Below are positions 1 to 8,386 of a stretch of 64,000 nucleotides of DNA, piece after piece; positions within the stretch are counted from its first letter, which is position 1, and every line of letters starts with the position of its first letter. The notes beneath the pieces are model-generated. The model made no database searches. It was not told the DNA's origin and saw only the letters and a list, made by a program, of their open reading frames with translations. The position numbers were made by a program, and so were the translations under genes. The stretch comes from Streptomyces calvus (GTDB lineage: Bacteria > Actinomycetota > Actinomycetes > Streptomycetales > Streptomycetaceae): the NCBI RefSeq assembly GCF_006782915.1, contig NZ_VCNP01000011.1:1-64000 (forward strand), written 5' to 3'.

Positions 1-11
1 GGCCCGCCGGG

Positions 12-24
12 CCCCCCCCCCCCC
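12..24. repeat. Homopolymeric C tract
   Basis: Thirteen consecutive C residues lie just beyond the 3' end of the leftward protease gene, flanked by G-rich sequence. It may be part of a GC-rich terminator or a length-variable (or mis-sequenced) homopolymer. Nothing else is seen in the first 52 bases. Confidence 0.6.
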
Positions 25-52
25 GGGTCCACCCGCCTGTCGGGGAGGTGGA

Positions 53-1870
53 TCAGAAGGTCAGCTGCCAGCCGTTGAGTCGGCCCGTGTCCTGCGACGC
101 CGTGTCCTGCACCCGCAGCTTCCAGGTGCCGTTCGCGGTCTCGGCGGAGGCGTCCACCGTGTAGGTGGTGACGACGTCGTCCGCGGAGTCCGAGGAGTTC
201 GCGGACTTCAGGCGGTACGCCGAACCGTCCGGCGCCACCAGGTCGATGACCAGGTCACCGCGCCAGGTGTGGGTGATGTCCACGCCCACCCGGAGCGCCG
301 CCGGGGCGTTGCCACTGCGGCCGCCGACGGTGATCGGCGACTCGATCGCCGAGCCGTTGTCCGGAATGGAGACGGCGGTGGTGCTGGAGTAGGTGGAGCC
401 CGTGGACGTACCGCCCTTGACGGCCTGGACGGTCGCGGTGGCGTCCGCGAGGCCCGCGCCGCAGCCGCCGGAGCAGGTGCCGGGCAGCGGGCGGGCGTTG
501 GACTTGATCGCCGACTCGATCTGCGCCGGGGTGAGCGCGGAGTTGGCCGACTTCATCAGCGCGGCGAGGCCCGCGACGTGCGGCGTGGCCATGCTGGTGC
601 CCTGGTAGTAGGCGTAGTTCTCGGTCGACGGGGTCCGGGTGCCGGAGTTCAGCGTGGACAGGATGCCGTTGGCGGTGCCGGTCCGGGTCTCGCCGCCGGG
701 GGCGGAGATGTCCACGATGCTGCCGTAGTTGGAGTAGGAGGCGCGGCTGCCGGCGCGGTTGGTGGCGGCGACGGTGATGACGTTGCCGCAGTTCGCCGGG
801 GAGGAGTTGGCGGCGTTCTGGTTCTCGTTGCCGGCCGCGACGACGACGGTGGTGCCGCGGTTCACGGCGCCGTTGATGGCGCTCTGGGTGGCGGTGGAGC
901 AGGCGCCGCCCCCGCCGAGGCTCATGTTGATGACCTTGGCGACGTTGGCGTTGGCGGGCACGCCGGAAACGGTGCCGCCGGAGGCCCAGGTGATGGCGTC
1001 GATGATGTCGGAGTCGTAGCCGCCGCACTTGCCGAGCACGCGCACCGGGGAGATCTTCGCGTTGTACGCGATGCCGGCGATGCCCTTGCCGTTGTTGGTG
1101 GCCGCGGCGATGGTGCCCGCCACATGGGTGCCGTGCCAGGAGGAGTTGCTGCCGGTGGCCTGGCCGCACTCGCCGGCGGCGTACCAGTCGCCGGGGTCGG
1201 CCGGGTTGCTGTCGCGGCCGTTGCCGTCGACGGCGACGGCGGTGTCGGAGATGAAGTCGTAGCCGGCGACGACGTTCGCGGCGAGGTCGGAGTGGGCGAC
1301 GTACCCGGTGTCGATGACGGCGACCGTGACACCGCTGCCGGTGGCGAGGTCCCAGGCACCGGGCACGCGCATGCCGGCGGTGGCCTCGAACAGGTCCCAC
1401 TGCTTGCTGTACTCGGTGTCGTTCGGGGTGGCCAGCGGCTTGTTGAGACGGTCCGGCACGACGTAGGCGACCTGCGGGTCGGCGCTGTACTCGGCGACGA
1501 CGTCGGCGACTTCGGACCTGGTCGGCCGCTCGCCCAGCTCGACGAGGGCGGCACCGGTGCCGAGACGGCGCTGGAAGCCGACGTCCTCGCCGGCCTTCTC
1601 GCCCTTGGCGGCGGCGTCGGCGGCGGCGGCCTTGTCGGACGCGGCCTCGGCGGCACCGGACCGGTAACCGACGATGAGCCGCTCGGCGGGGGTGCCGGGC
1701 GCGGCCTCGGTGGCGGCGGCGGGGACGGCGGCCCCCGGGTCCGTGGGGGCGTCCTGGGCGACGGCGACCTGGGCGGAGGCGGCCGTCAGCAGGGCGACGG
1801 AGAGCGCGGCGACGGATATCAGCTTCCGTCCGGGCGCGGAGCTTCGGGGAGAGCTCGGTGAGGTGCGCAA
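53..1870 (-). CDS. Secreted S8 (subtilisin-like) serine protease with C-terminal P domain
   Basis: 605 aa. A TTG start precedes an N-terminal region with a hydrophobic stretch (about residues 17-38) ending in AQVAVAQD, a Sec-type signal peptide. An inhibitor I9-like propeptide follows (about 60-145), then the peptidase S8 domain (about 170-470). The catalytic triad is visible: Asp in VIDTGY, His in WHGTHVAGT, Ser in GTSMATPHVAG. Paired Cys around CSGGCG fit an extracellular fold. The last about 100 residues (SIPDNG to NGWQLTF) match the P/proprotein-convertase domain common in actinomycete exported proteases. Role: extracellular protein degradation. The start is set by an upstream GAAAGG, at good spacing, and by the signal peptide. 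It is transcribed away from the next gene, from the 595-bp intergenic region. Substrate unknown. Confidence 0.92.
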   Translation of the reverse strand: MRTSPSSPRSSAPGRKLISVAALSVALLTAASAQVAVAQDAPTDPGAAVPAAATEAAPGTPAERLIVGYRSGAAEAASDKAAAADAAAKGEKAGEDVGFQRRLGTGAALVELGERPTRSEVADVVAEYSADPQVAYVVPDRLNKPLATPNDTEYSKQWDLFEATAGMRVPGAWDLATGSGVTVAVIDTGYVAHSDLAANVVAGYDFISDTAVAVDGNGRDSNPADPGDWYAAGECGQATGSNSSWHGTHVAGTIAAATNNGKGIAGIAYNAKISPVRVLGKCGGYDSDIIDAITWASGGTVSGVPANANVAKVINMSLGGGGACSTATQSAINGAVNRGTTVVVAAGNENQNAANSSPANCGNVITVAATNRAGSRASYSNYGSIVDISAPGGETRTGTANGILSTLNSGTRTPSTENYAYYQGTSMATPHVAGLAALMKSANSALTPAQIESAIKSNARPLPGTCSGGCGAGLADATATVQAVKGGTSTGSTYSSTTAVSIPDNGSAIESPITVGGRSGNAPAALRVGVDITHTWRGDLVIDLVAPDGSAYRLKSANSSDSADDVVTTYTVDASAETANGTWKLRVQDTASQDTGRLNGWQLTF

Positions 1871-2465
1871 GGGTGTGCCTTTCGTACCGGGACTCCGGGT
1901 GACACGGAGTTGGGGAGTGGGGGCCGCTTCGCTTCGGCGTCGAAGCGGTGGGGTGCGTCCACGTGCGGCAGATCGGCCGGCCGGGAGCGGGCAGCGGGCC
2001 GGGCGGGGATCGCCCGCGGGCCGGCTGAGCTCGAACGATAGGCAGCGCGGAGTCCGCCGGGATACGGGGGAAACCCTCGATCCGGCCCCGAAGCCACCCT
2101 CGCCGAAAGGCGGTTGACCAGGAACGGACCGCTATGCCCGCATCGCCGGCCCCGGTGTCCGCACCGACCGGGCCGCCGCTCGTGCCGAGTACCGCGCACG
2201 ACGTGCCCGCGTGCGCCCGCGCTCCGCCGTACCGTCCATTCGGTCCGGATCCCGTGACGGTGCGGGACACCTCACCGGCACCCCTCGGTTCATCACAATG
2301 CGGCAGCGGCGCCTCACTTCACGTCGCTGTTCACTTGACGACCAGTGGTTCCACACGGTTGGCTCCGGCCAGCGAGAGTCACCCGGTCGGCGCACGCCCC
2401 CGCGGTTCCGTCCGGTGCTCCCGTCCCTGCTCTGGCTCGGCCGTACAGCGAGGTCCGCACTCCTC
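1871..2465. other. Divergent intergenic region, no gene
   Basis: 595 bases between the protease and the sugar-binding protein, read in opposite directions. No reading frame here has convincing codon bias. On the minus strand a TATCGT box (about 2037-2042) could be a -10 for the protease. On the plus strand TTGACG (2335-2340), with a weak -10 about 18 bases later, could serve the binding-protein gene. Both promoter calls are weak. The long leader suggests regulation. Confidence 0.4.
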
Positions 2466-3482
2466 ATGAAGAATCGTCCCCCGTCCCACCGCCTACCGGA
2501 ACGCTCCGTCCGTCTGTCGGCCCTGGCAGCCGCCGTGGGCCTGCTGATGACCGGCTGCTCGGCGCTCGGCACGGACGACGACTCCCCGGGGTCGGACGGC
2601 GCGGGCGCGACGGGCGCCTCGGGCATGCGGGTCGCGCTGGTCACCCACGGCAGCGAGGGCGACGCCTTCTGGGACCGGGTGAAGCGGGGCGCCGAGGCGG
2701 CGGCGAAGAAGGACGGCATCGAGCTGACGTACGTCAGCGACCCGGAAGAGGCGGAGCAGGCGGAGCTGGTGCGCAACGCGATCCGTGACGGCGTCGACGG
2801 CATCGCGCTGACGCTGGCCAAGCCGCAGGCCATGAAGGGCCCGGTCGCCGAGGCGCGCAAGGCGGGCATCCCCGTCGTCGGTCTCAACTCCGGTATCGAC
2901 GCCTGGAAGCCGGCCGGACTGCTCGGGTACTTCGGGCAGGACGAGAACGTGGCGGGCCGGGCCGTCGGCGAGAAGCTGAACGACCTCAAGGCCAAGAACG
3001 CCCTGTGCGTCGTCCACGAGCGTGGCAACGTTGCCGTGGAGGCCCGCTGCGCCGGAGTGAAGAAGACGTTCGGCGGGACGACCGAGAACCTGTACGTGGA
3101 CGGCACCGACATGCGCGCCGTCTCCGGCATCCTCACCGCCCGGCTGCGGCAGGACTCGACGATCGACGAGGTCGTCACCAACGGGGCCGCCTACGCCCTC
3201 ACCGCGGTCGACGCGGTGAAGGAGGCGGGCAGCAGGGCCCGGGTCGCCACCTTCGACCTCAACAAGGACCTGGTCGACGCGGTGCGCGCGGGCGACGTCC
3301 AGTTCGCCGTCGACCAGCAGCCGTATCTTCAGGGCTACCTCGCCGTGGACGCGCTGTGGCTGCACCGGAACAACGGCAACGTCAGCGGTGGCGGGGTCGC
3401 GCCCGTCCTGACCGGACCGGCGTTCGTCACCAAGACCAACGCGGCCTCGGTCGCCGGGTTCGCCGCCAACGGAACCCGCTGA
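2466..3482 (+). CDS. Sugar ABC-type substrate-binding lipoprotein (Peripla_BP_4/RbsB-like), orphan
   Basis: 338 aa from ATG 2466. The start is chosen because it directly precedes a charged-hydrophobic lipoprotein signal with lipobox LMTGC (Cys about residue 31). A low-complexity Asp/Gly/Ser linker follows, then a type-I periplasmic binding fold (VALVTHGSEGDAFW to the C-terminus), as in ribose/galactose binders. No permease or ATPase gene is adjacent. Instead a conservon begins 51 bases downstream on the same strand. Inference: the protein senses an extracellular sugar-like ligand and passes the information to the membrane kinase-like protein next door, rather than feeding a transporter. It could still serve an importer encoded elsewhere. 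Ligand unknown. Confidence 0.85.
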   Translation: MKNRPPSHRLPERSVRLSALAAAVGLLMTGCSALGTDDDSPGSDGAGATGASGMRVALVTHGSEGDAFWDRVKRGAEAAAKKDGIELTYVSDPEEAEQAELVRNAIRDGVDGIALTLAKPQAMKGPVAEARKAGIPVVGLNSGIDAWKPAGLLGYFGQDENVAGRAVGEKLNDLKAKNALCVVHERGNVAVEARCAGVKKTFGGTTENLYVDGTDMRAVSGILTARLRQDSTIDEVVTNGAAYALTAVDAVKEAGSRARVATFDLNKDLVDAVRAGDVQFAVDQQPYLQGYLAVDALWLHRNNGNVSGGGVAPVLTGPAFVTKTNAASVAGFAANGTR

Positions 3483-3533
3483 CGGGACGTCCCGTGCGCA
3501 CTCCCCCACACATCCGACCGCTCTAGGACCACG

Positions 3534-5939
3534 ATGTCTCCACGGACAGGTGCCCGGCGCCGTCTCGGCTCCATACGCCTCTCGCTGTTCCTCCTGGCGC
3601 TGGTGCCCAGCGTCACCCTCGCCGGCATGTGGGGCGTGACGACGATCCAGATGTTCTCGGAGGGTCTGCAACTGCGCGCCCAGACCGGACTGAGCCGGTC
3701 CACCGGCGCGATGGGCACGGACGCGGCGCTCGCGCTGCAACGGGAGCGGAGCCTGTCCGCCGCCTGGCTGGCCTCGCCGCAGGGCTCCCGCAGCGCCCTG
3801 GAGGCGCAGCGCGCCACCACCGACAAGGCGGTGGCGAAACTGGTCCGGCAGGCCGACGCGATCGCCGACGCGCCGCCGCGCGTCTCCGACCGCCTGTACT
3901 CGGTGCTCGGCTCGGTGGGCAGCCTGGAGTACTACCGCGACCAGGTGGACAATCCCAGCGACATCGCCGCCGACCAGGTCCTCGACCAGTTCACCTCGAT
4001 CATCGACGACCAGATCCACGCCTTCCAGGAGCTGTCCCAGGTCGACGACGGCGATCTGACCTCGCAGGCCGGGCCGTTGGTGGCGCTGGAGCACGCGGCG
4101 GAGCTGATCTCCCAGGAGGACGCCCGGCTCACCCTGGCCTGGCCGTCCGGGCGCTTCGACGAACAGGGCTGGACCCAGTTCGCGGAGCTCGTGCACACCC
4201 GCCGCTGGCTGGTCAAGGACCAGATCGTGCCGTCGCTGCGGGGCGACACGAAGGTGCAGGCCGAGCGGATCCTGCGGAGTGCCGAGTGGCGCACCCTGGA
4301 GGAGACCGAGGACAAGGTGCTCGCCGCGCGCGCGACGAACGGCGGCGCCGCGATCGACCTGCCGCAGGCGCGGCAGAAGTGGCAGGCCGCCTTCGACAAG
4401 GTCTCCACGCAGTACACGGCCCTGATCCAGCAGCAGACGGACGCGCTGCTCACCCGCAGTGCCGACGAGGCCCGCGGGCTGCTGCTGAAGGCCGCCTCGC
4501 TGAGCGCCGGCGGGCTGCTCGCGCTGCTGGTGTGCGTGGGCATGTCGTGGCGCATCACCCGCTCGCTGTCGCGCCGCCTGCGCGGTCTGCGGATGGCGAC
4601 GCTGGGCCTGGCGCAGGAGCGGCTGCCCGAGGTGGTGGCCCGCCTGGAGCGCGGCGAGAAGGTCGACGCGGAGTCGGCGACGACGCCGCTGGACTACGGC
4701 CACGACGAACTGGGCCAGGTGGCGCAGGCGTTCAACACCGCCCAGCGCACCGCCGTGCACACCGCGGTCGAACTCGCCGACACCCGGCGCGGGTTCCAGA
4801 AGGTCATCCTCGGCATCGCCCGGCAGAGCCAGAACCTGGTCAACCTCCAGCTGAGCAAGCTCGACGCGCTGGAACGCCGGCACACCGACCCCGAGGTCCT
4901 CAAGGGCCTGTACGAACTCGACTCCACGGCCAGCCAGTTGCGCCGCTACGAGGAGAACCTGGTCATCGTCAGCGGTGAGCGCCCGGGCCGTACCTGGAGC
5001 CGGCCGGTCGCGCTGATCGACATCGTGCGCAGCGCCGTCGGCGAGGTCGCCGAGTACCAGCGGGTGGAGGTGCACACCGACGAGGAGGTGGCCGTCGCGC
5101 CGCCGGCGGTGGCCGACGTCATCCATCTGCTGGCGGAGCTGATCGACAACGCGACGGTGTACTCGCCGGCGCCCAGCCCCGTCGGCGTGCGCGCGGCGAT
5201 GGTCGCCAAGGGCCTCGCCATCGAGGTCGAGGACCGGGGCCTCGGCATGTCGGAGGAGGACTACGCCTCCCTCAACGCCCAGTTGGCCAAGCCCCCGCAG
5301 TTCGACGTGGTGGCGCTCGCCGACGACCTCCGGCTCGGCATGTTCGTGATCTCGCAGCTCGCGCACCGGCACGGCATCGTGGTCACGCTGCGCCCGTCGC
5401 CGTACGGCGGGACGACGGCGATCGTGCTGATCCCGCACGAGATCGTGGTGTGCGACGACTCCTCCGGCACCGAGCAGGAGACGCCCGACGACACCGGGGC
5501 CGCGAAGGACCGTCCGGCCGTCGCGGCCCCGGCGGAGCGCGAGCCGCTGCGCACCGTCGCGAGCGAGCCGCAGTCCACGGCCCGCCCGGCGGCCCCCGTA
5601 CGGTCCGCCGCCGCGCCGGCGCCCGCACCCCGCCGTGACGGACTCACCCCGCTGCCCCGCCGGGTGCCGCAGACCAGCCTGGCCGCCGAACTGCGCGAGG
5701 AGGCCGTGCCGGAGACCGCCGACGACCCCGGCGAGGACTTCTCCGCGGAGCGCGCCGCCTCGTCCCTCGCCGGCTTCCTGCGCGGCACGCTCCAGGCCCG
5801 GGACGACGACGGCGACGGCGACGGCGCGGCCGTACCGCCGTACGATGCGGCCGCGCACGCGCCCGCCGCCGCAGCGCAGTTCCCGGCTCCGCCCGCCGAC
5901 CGCCGATCGCCGACCGCACACGAAGGATCACCCTCATGA
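3534..5939 (+). CDS. Conservon sensor-kinase-like protein (CvnA type, NIT domain)
   Basis: 801 aa. One membrane segment lies near residues 16-36, followed by an extracytoplasmic region resembling a nitrate/nitrite-sensing (NIT) domain (about 50-310). A second membrane segment lies near 322-345. A HAMP-like linker, a dimerisation region (about 415-475) and a GHKL ATPase domain (N-box ELIDNATVYSP, G-box VEDRGLGMSEEDY) follow, then a long Pro/Ala-rich tail from about 650. In this family the expected dimerisation motif reads LDHLATRxRR; here it reads LDSTASQLRR, so the usual His is Ser464. ATP binding looks intact. Role: inner-membrane input component of a Cvn signalling complex. The stop overlaps the next gene by 4 bp (ATGA), so they are translationally coupled. 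Family assignment is confident; kinase activity is doubtful. Confidence 0.9.
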   Translation: MSPRTGARRRLGSIRLSLFLLALVPSVTLAGMWGVTTIQMFSEGLQLRAQTGLSRSTGAMGTDAALALQRERSLSAAWLASPQGSRSALEAQRATTDKAVAKLVRQADAIADAPPRVSDRLYSVLGSVGSLEYYRDQVDNPSDIAADQVLDQFTSIIDDQIHAFQELSQVDDGDLTSQAGPLVALEHAAELISQEDARLTLAWPSGRFDEQGWTQFAELVHTRRWLVKDQIVPSLRGDTKVQAERILRSAEWRTLEETEDKVLAARATNGGAAIDLPQARQKWQAAFDKVSTQYTALIQQQTDALLTRSADEARGLLLKAASLSAGGLLALLVCVGMSWRITRSLSRRLRGLRMATLGLAQERLPEVVARLERGEKVDAESATTPLDYGHDELGQVAQAFNTAQRTAVHTAVELADTRRGFQKVILGIARQSQNLVNLQLSKLDALERRHTDPEVLKGLYELDSTASQLRRYEENLVIVSGERPGRTWSRPVALIDIVRSAVGEVAEYQRVEVHTDEEVAVAPPAVADVIHLLAELIDNATVYSPAPSPVGVRAAMVAKGLAIEVEDRGLGMSEEDYASLNAQLAKPPQFDVVALADDLRLGMFVISQLAHRHGIVVTLRPSPYGGTTAIVLIPHEIVVCDDSSGTEQETPDDTGAAKDRPAVAAPAEREPLRTVASEPQSTARPAAPVRSAAAPAPAPRRDGLTPLPRRVPQTSLAAELREEAVPETADDPGEDFSAERAASSLAGFLRGTLQARDDDGDGDGAAVPPYDAAAHAPAAAAQFPAPPADRRSPTAHEGSPS

Positions 5940-6367
5940 CACCCCCCATCCCCGCCACCCACACCCAGCTCGACCAGCTGCTGACCGGACTCGTGGAACG
6001 GGTCGCCGACGTGAACCAGGCCGTGGTGCTCTCCGAGGACGGGCTGGTCGTCAGCAAGTCCACGGGCTTCCTGCGCGACGACGCCGAGCGCCTGGCGGCG
6101 ACCGCGTCCGGTCTGATGAGCCTCAGCAAGGGCGTCAGCATGGACTTCCGCGGCGGCCCGGTGCGCCAGGCGCTGATCGAGATGGCCCACAGCTACCTGA
6201 TCCTCACCTCGGCGGGCCCCGGCGCCCATCTGGTCGTGCTGACCGGGCCGGGCGCGGACGTCGGTGTGGTGGCGTACCAGATGAACATGCTGGTGAAGAA
6301 GATCGGTGAGCATCTGAGCGCGGCCCCGCGGGGCACCGCCGGGCCCGCCGCCGACCCCGGCGTGTGA
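5936..6367 (+). CDS. Roadblock/LC7-domain protein (CvnB type)
   Basis: 143 aa. A single roadblock/LC7 domain spans almost the whole protein (LDQLLTGLVERV ... SEDGLVVSKS ... GVVAYQMNMLVKKIG). In other conservons and in MglB-type systems such proteins bind the partner small GTPase and can act as GTPase-activating factors. Its ATG overlaps the stop of the kinase-like gene. Its stop is followed after one base by the GTG of the next gene. It is cytoplasmic and probably part of a complex with the other three conservon products. Confidence 0.92.
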   Translation: MTPPIPATHTQLDQLLTGLVERVADVNQAVVLSEDGLVVSKSTGFLRDDAERLAATASGLMSLSKGVSMDFRGGPVRQALIEMAHSYLILTSAGPGAHLVVLTGPGADVGVVAYQMNMLVKKIGEHLSAAPRGTAGPAADPGV

Positions 6368-6368
6368 G

Positions 6369-6728
6369 GTGGGCGGAAGCGACTCGGCGGGCCGGCTCGT
6401 ACGGCCGTTCACCCTGACCGGTGGCCGGACCCGGCCCAGCCGCGCCGACTTCACGCTCATCACGACGGTGACGGCGGTGGATCCGCAGCCGCAGACGGCC
6501 GGCCGGCCGCAGCCGGAGCACCTGCGGATCCTGCGCCTGTGCGAGCGGCCGGTCGCGGTGGCCGAGCTGGCCGCGCGTCTCGACCTGCCGGTGAGCGTGG
6601 TCGTCATCATGCTGTGCGACCTGCTGGAGGCGGGCCGGATCACCGCCCACCCGCCGCACCCCGTCACCCGGACCACCCCGGATCTGGACCTGCTGCAGAA
6701 AGTGAGGGAGGGCCTTGGCCGGCTCTGA
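6369..6728 (+). CDS. DUF742 protein (CvnC type)
   Basis: 119 aa from GTG 6369. It is a compact DUF742 domain: RLVRPFTLTGGRT near the N-terminus, then a winged-helix-like part (LRILRLCERPVAVAELAARLDLPVSVVVIMLCDLLEAGRI). This is the usual third component of conservons, thought to be cytoplasmic and to interact with CvnA. Although the fold resembles a DNA-binding domain, family members are generally placed in the signalling complex. The next gene starts 14 bp inside this one, so the operon is tightly coupled. Confidence 0.92.
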   Translation: MGGSDSAGRLVRPFTLTGGRTRPSRADFTLITTVTAVDPQPQTAGRPQPEHLRILRLCERPVAVAELAARLDLPVSVVVIMLCDLLEAGRITAHPPHPVTRTTPDLDLLQKVREGLGRL

Positions 6729-7311
6729 CACCATCGCTCAGGATTCCGCCGACCGTTCGGCACCCGACACGGTCAAGATCCTGATCGCCGGTGGCTTCGG
6801 CGTGGGCAAGACCACCATGGTCGGCTCGGTCAGCGAGATCGTCCCGCTGCGCACCGAGGAACCGCTGACCATGGCGGGCCTCGACGTCGACGACCTGCGG
6901 GGCGTCGAGGAGAAACGTGCCACCACGGTGGCGCTGGACTTCGGCCGGATCTCCGTGTCGGACGATCTCGTGCTGTACCTCTTCGGCACGCCGGGGCAGC
7001 AGCGGTTCTGGTTCATGTGGAACGACCTGGCCGTCGGCGCGCTCGGTGCGGTGGTGCTGGTGGACGTGCGCCGACCGGAGACGAGTTTCGCCGCGATCGA
7101 CTTCTTCGAACGCCGGGGCATCCCCTTCGTGATCGCCGTGAACGGCTTCTACGGGGAGCACCCGTACCCGGTCGAGGACATCCGGGAGTCGCTGGCGCTG
7201 CCGGAGGGCGTGCCCGTGCTGCTGTGCGACGCGCGGGAGCGGGAGTCGTGCCGGGACGTGCTGATCGCGCTGATCGACCGTCTGATCGACGACGCGGCCC
7301 CGGCACGGTGA
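6715..7311 (+). CDS. Small Ras-like GTPase (CvnD type)
   Basis: 198 aa from TTG 6715, inside the end of the DUF742 gene. P-loop GGFGVGKT (residues 26-33); switch-II/G3 motif FGTPGQQRFW; G4-like AVNGFYG, where the canonical NKxD is degenerate as in other CvnD proteins. It is the nucleotide-switch output of the conservon, probably controlled by the roadblock partner. The gene ends in front of a perfect 12-bp hairpin shared with the convergent osmoprotectant operon. Confidence is high for the family; downstream targets are unknown. Confidence 0.92.
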   Translation: MAGSDTIAQDSADRSAPDTVKILIAGGFGVGKTTMVGSVSEIVPLRTEEPLTMAGLDVDDLRGVEEKRATTVALDFGRISVSDDLVLYLFGTPGQQRFWFMWNDLAVGALGAVVLVDVRRPETSFAAIDFFERRGIPFVIAVNGFYGEHPYPVEDIRESLALPEGVPVLLCDARERESCRDVLIALIDRLIDDAAPAR

Positions 7312-7318
7312 GTGCCCG

Positions 7319-7346
7319 CGGGGTGCGGCCGGCGGGCCGCACCCCG
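7319..7346. terminator. Bidirectional hairpin terminator
   Basis: A perfect 12-bp inverted repeat (CGGGGTGCGGCC ... GGCCGCACCCCG) with a 4-base loop lies between the convergent conservon and osmoprotectant operons. It has no U-tract, as is common in Streptomyces. Confidence 0.75.
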
Positions 7347-7353
7347 GCGGGGG

Positions 7354-8310
7354 TCAGGCCAGGCCGGCCGACTTCAGCCAGGCCTTGGCGACGTCCAGCG
7401 GGTCCTTCTTCTCCAGCTGCACCTGGGCGTCCAGGTCGAGGAGGGTCTCGGTGTCCAGTGCGGCGGAGACTGCGTTGAGCGCGTCCACGCCCTCCTTCGG
7501 GAGCCCGTCCTTGTGGACCAGCGGGGTGACGTTGGCGAACCCGAAGAGGTTCTCCGGGTCCTTCAGGACGACGAACTTCTCCTTCACGATGGTCGGGTCC
7601 GTGGTGAAGATGTCCGCCGCCTGCACCTCGTTCCTGGTGAGGGCCGCCTGGGTCAGCGGGCCGCCCGCGTCGAGCGCCTTGAACGACTTGAACTTCAGGC
7701 CGTAGACGGTCTCCAGGCCCTTGAGTCCCTGCTGCCGGGTCTGGAACTCGGGCGAGCCGCCGATCACCAGTTCCGGCGCGGCGTCCTTGAGGTCGGCGAG
7801 GGTGGAGGAGGCGGTGAGGCCGTACTTCTTCGCGGTCTCGGCGTTGACGCTGACGGAGTCCTTGTCCTCGGCCGGCGACGACTCCAGCAGGGTCAGCTTC
7901 TTGTCCAGCTTGGCCTTGACGGCCTCGTTGACGGCGTCCGCCGACGTCTGCTCGGCCTCGGGGTCGAGGTAGGCGAGCAGCGAGCCGTTGTACTCCGGCA
8001 GGACGGTGATGGAGCCGTTCTTCATCAGCCCGTACGTCGTCTCGCGGCTGCCGATGTTGTGCTTGTAGCCGACCTTGAGGCCCTTGGCCCGCAGCGCCTC
8101 GCCGTAGATGTCGGCGAGCAGGGTGCTCTCGGCGAAGTTGTTCGAGCCGACGACGACGGTGCCGGCCTCGGCCTTCTCGCCGTCGAGGGGGTTGTCGGAG
8201 GTGTCGTCGGAGGAACAGCCCGCGAGGAGCGCCGCGGCGGCGGTGAGCGCGACGGCCACCGCGCCGGTGTGCCTCGTCCTGGACCTGCTGCTCTTCGCAG
8301 TGGAAGTCAT
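7354..8310 (-). CDS. Osmoprotectant (glycine betaine/choline-type) ABC transporter substrate-binding lipoprotein
   Basis: 318 aa from ATG 8310 (MTSTAKSSRSRTRHTG). An upstream in-frame ATG at 8361 is possible, but the inner start puts the signal sequence in normal register. Lipobox LLAGCSS is followed by an OpuAC/ProX-type binding domain (VVGSNNFAESTLLADIYGEALRAKGLKV ... LLDLDAQVQLEKKDPLDVAKAWLKSAGL). It captures quaternary-ammonium compatible solutes outside the membrane and delivers them to the two permeases. It is the last gene of a four-gene leftward operon (ATPase, permease, permease, binding protein), with a 76-bp gap before it that may allow differential expression. Confidence 0.92.
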   Translation of the reverse strand: MTSTAKSSRSRTRHTGAVAVALTAAAALLAGCSSDDTSDNPLDGEKAEAGTVVVGSNNFAESTLLADIYGEALRAKGLKVGYKHNIGSRETTYGLMKNGSITVLPEYNGSLLAYLDPEAEQTSADAVNEAVKAKLDKKLTLLESSPAEDKDSVSVNAETAKKYGLTASSTLADLKDAAPELVIGGSPEFQTRQQGLKGLETVYGLKFKSFKALDAGGPLTQAALTRNEVQAADIFTTDPTIVKEKFVVLKDPENLFGFANVTPLVHKDGLPKEGVDALNAVSAALDTETLLDLDAQVQLEKKDPLDVAKAWLKSAGLA

Positions 8311-8386
8311 CCACCGATCCAATCCAGCCGCTTCGCGGTCAGTCAAGAACATCATGGTCACGTTTTGTCACCGGGGTGACGGGCCG

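Noticed and set aside
1819..2199. Minus-strand gene upstream of the protease
   Set aside because: It overlaps the protease signal-peptide region in another frame, is Arg/Pro-rich and shows no family resemblance.
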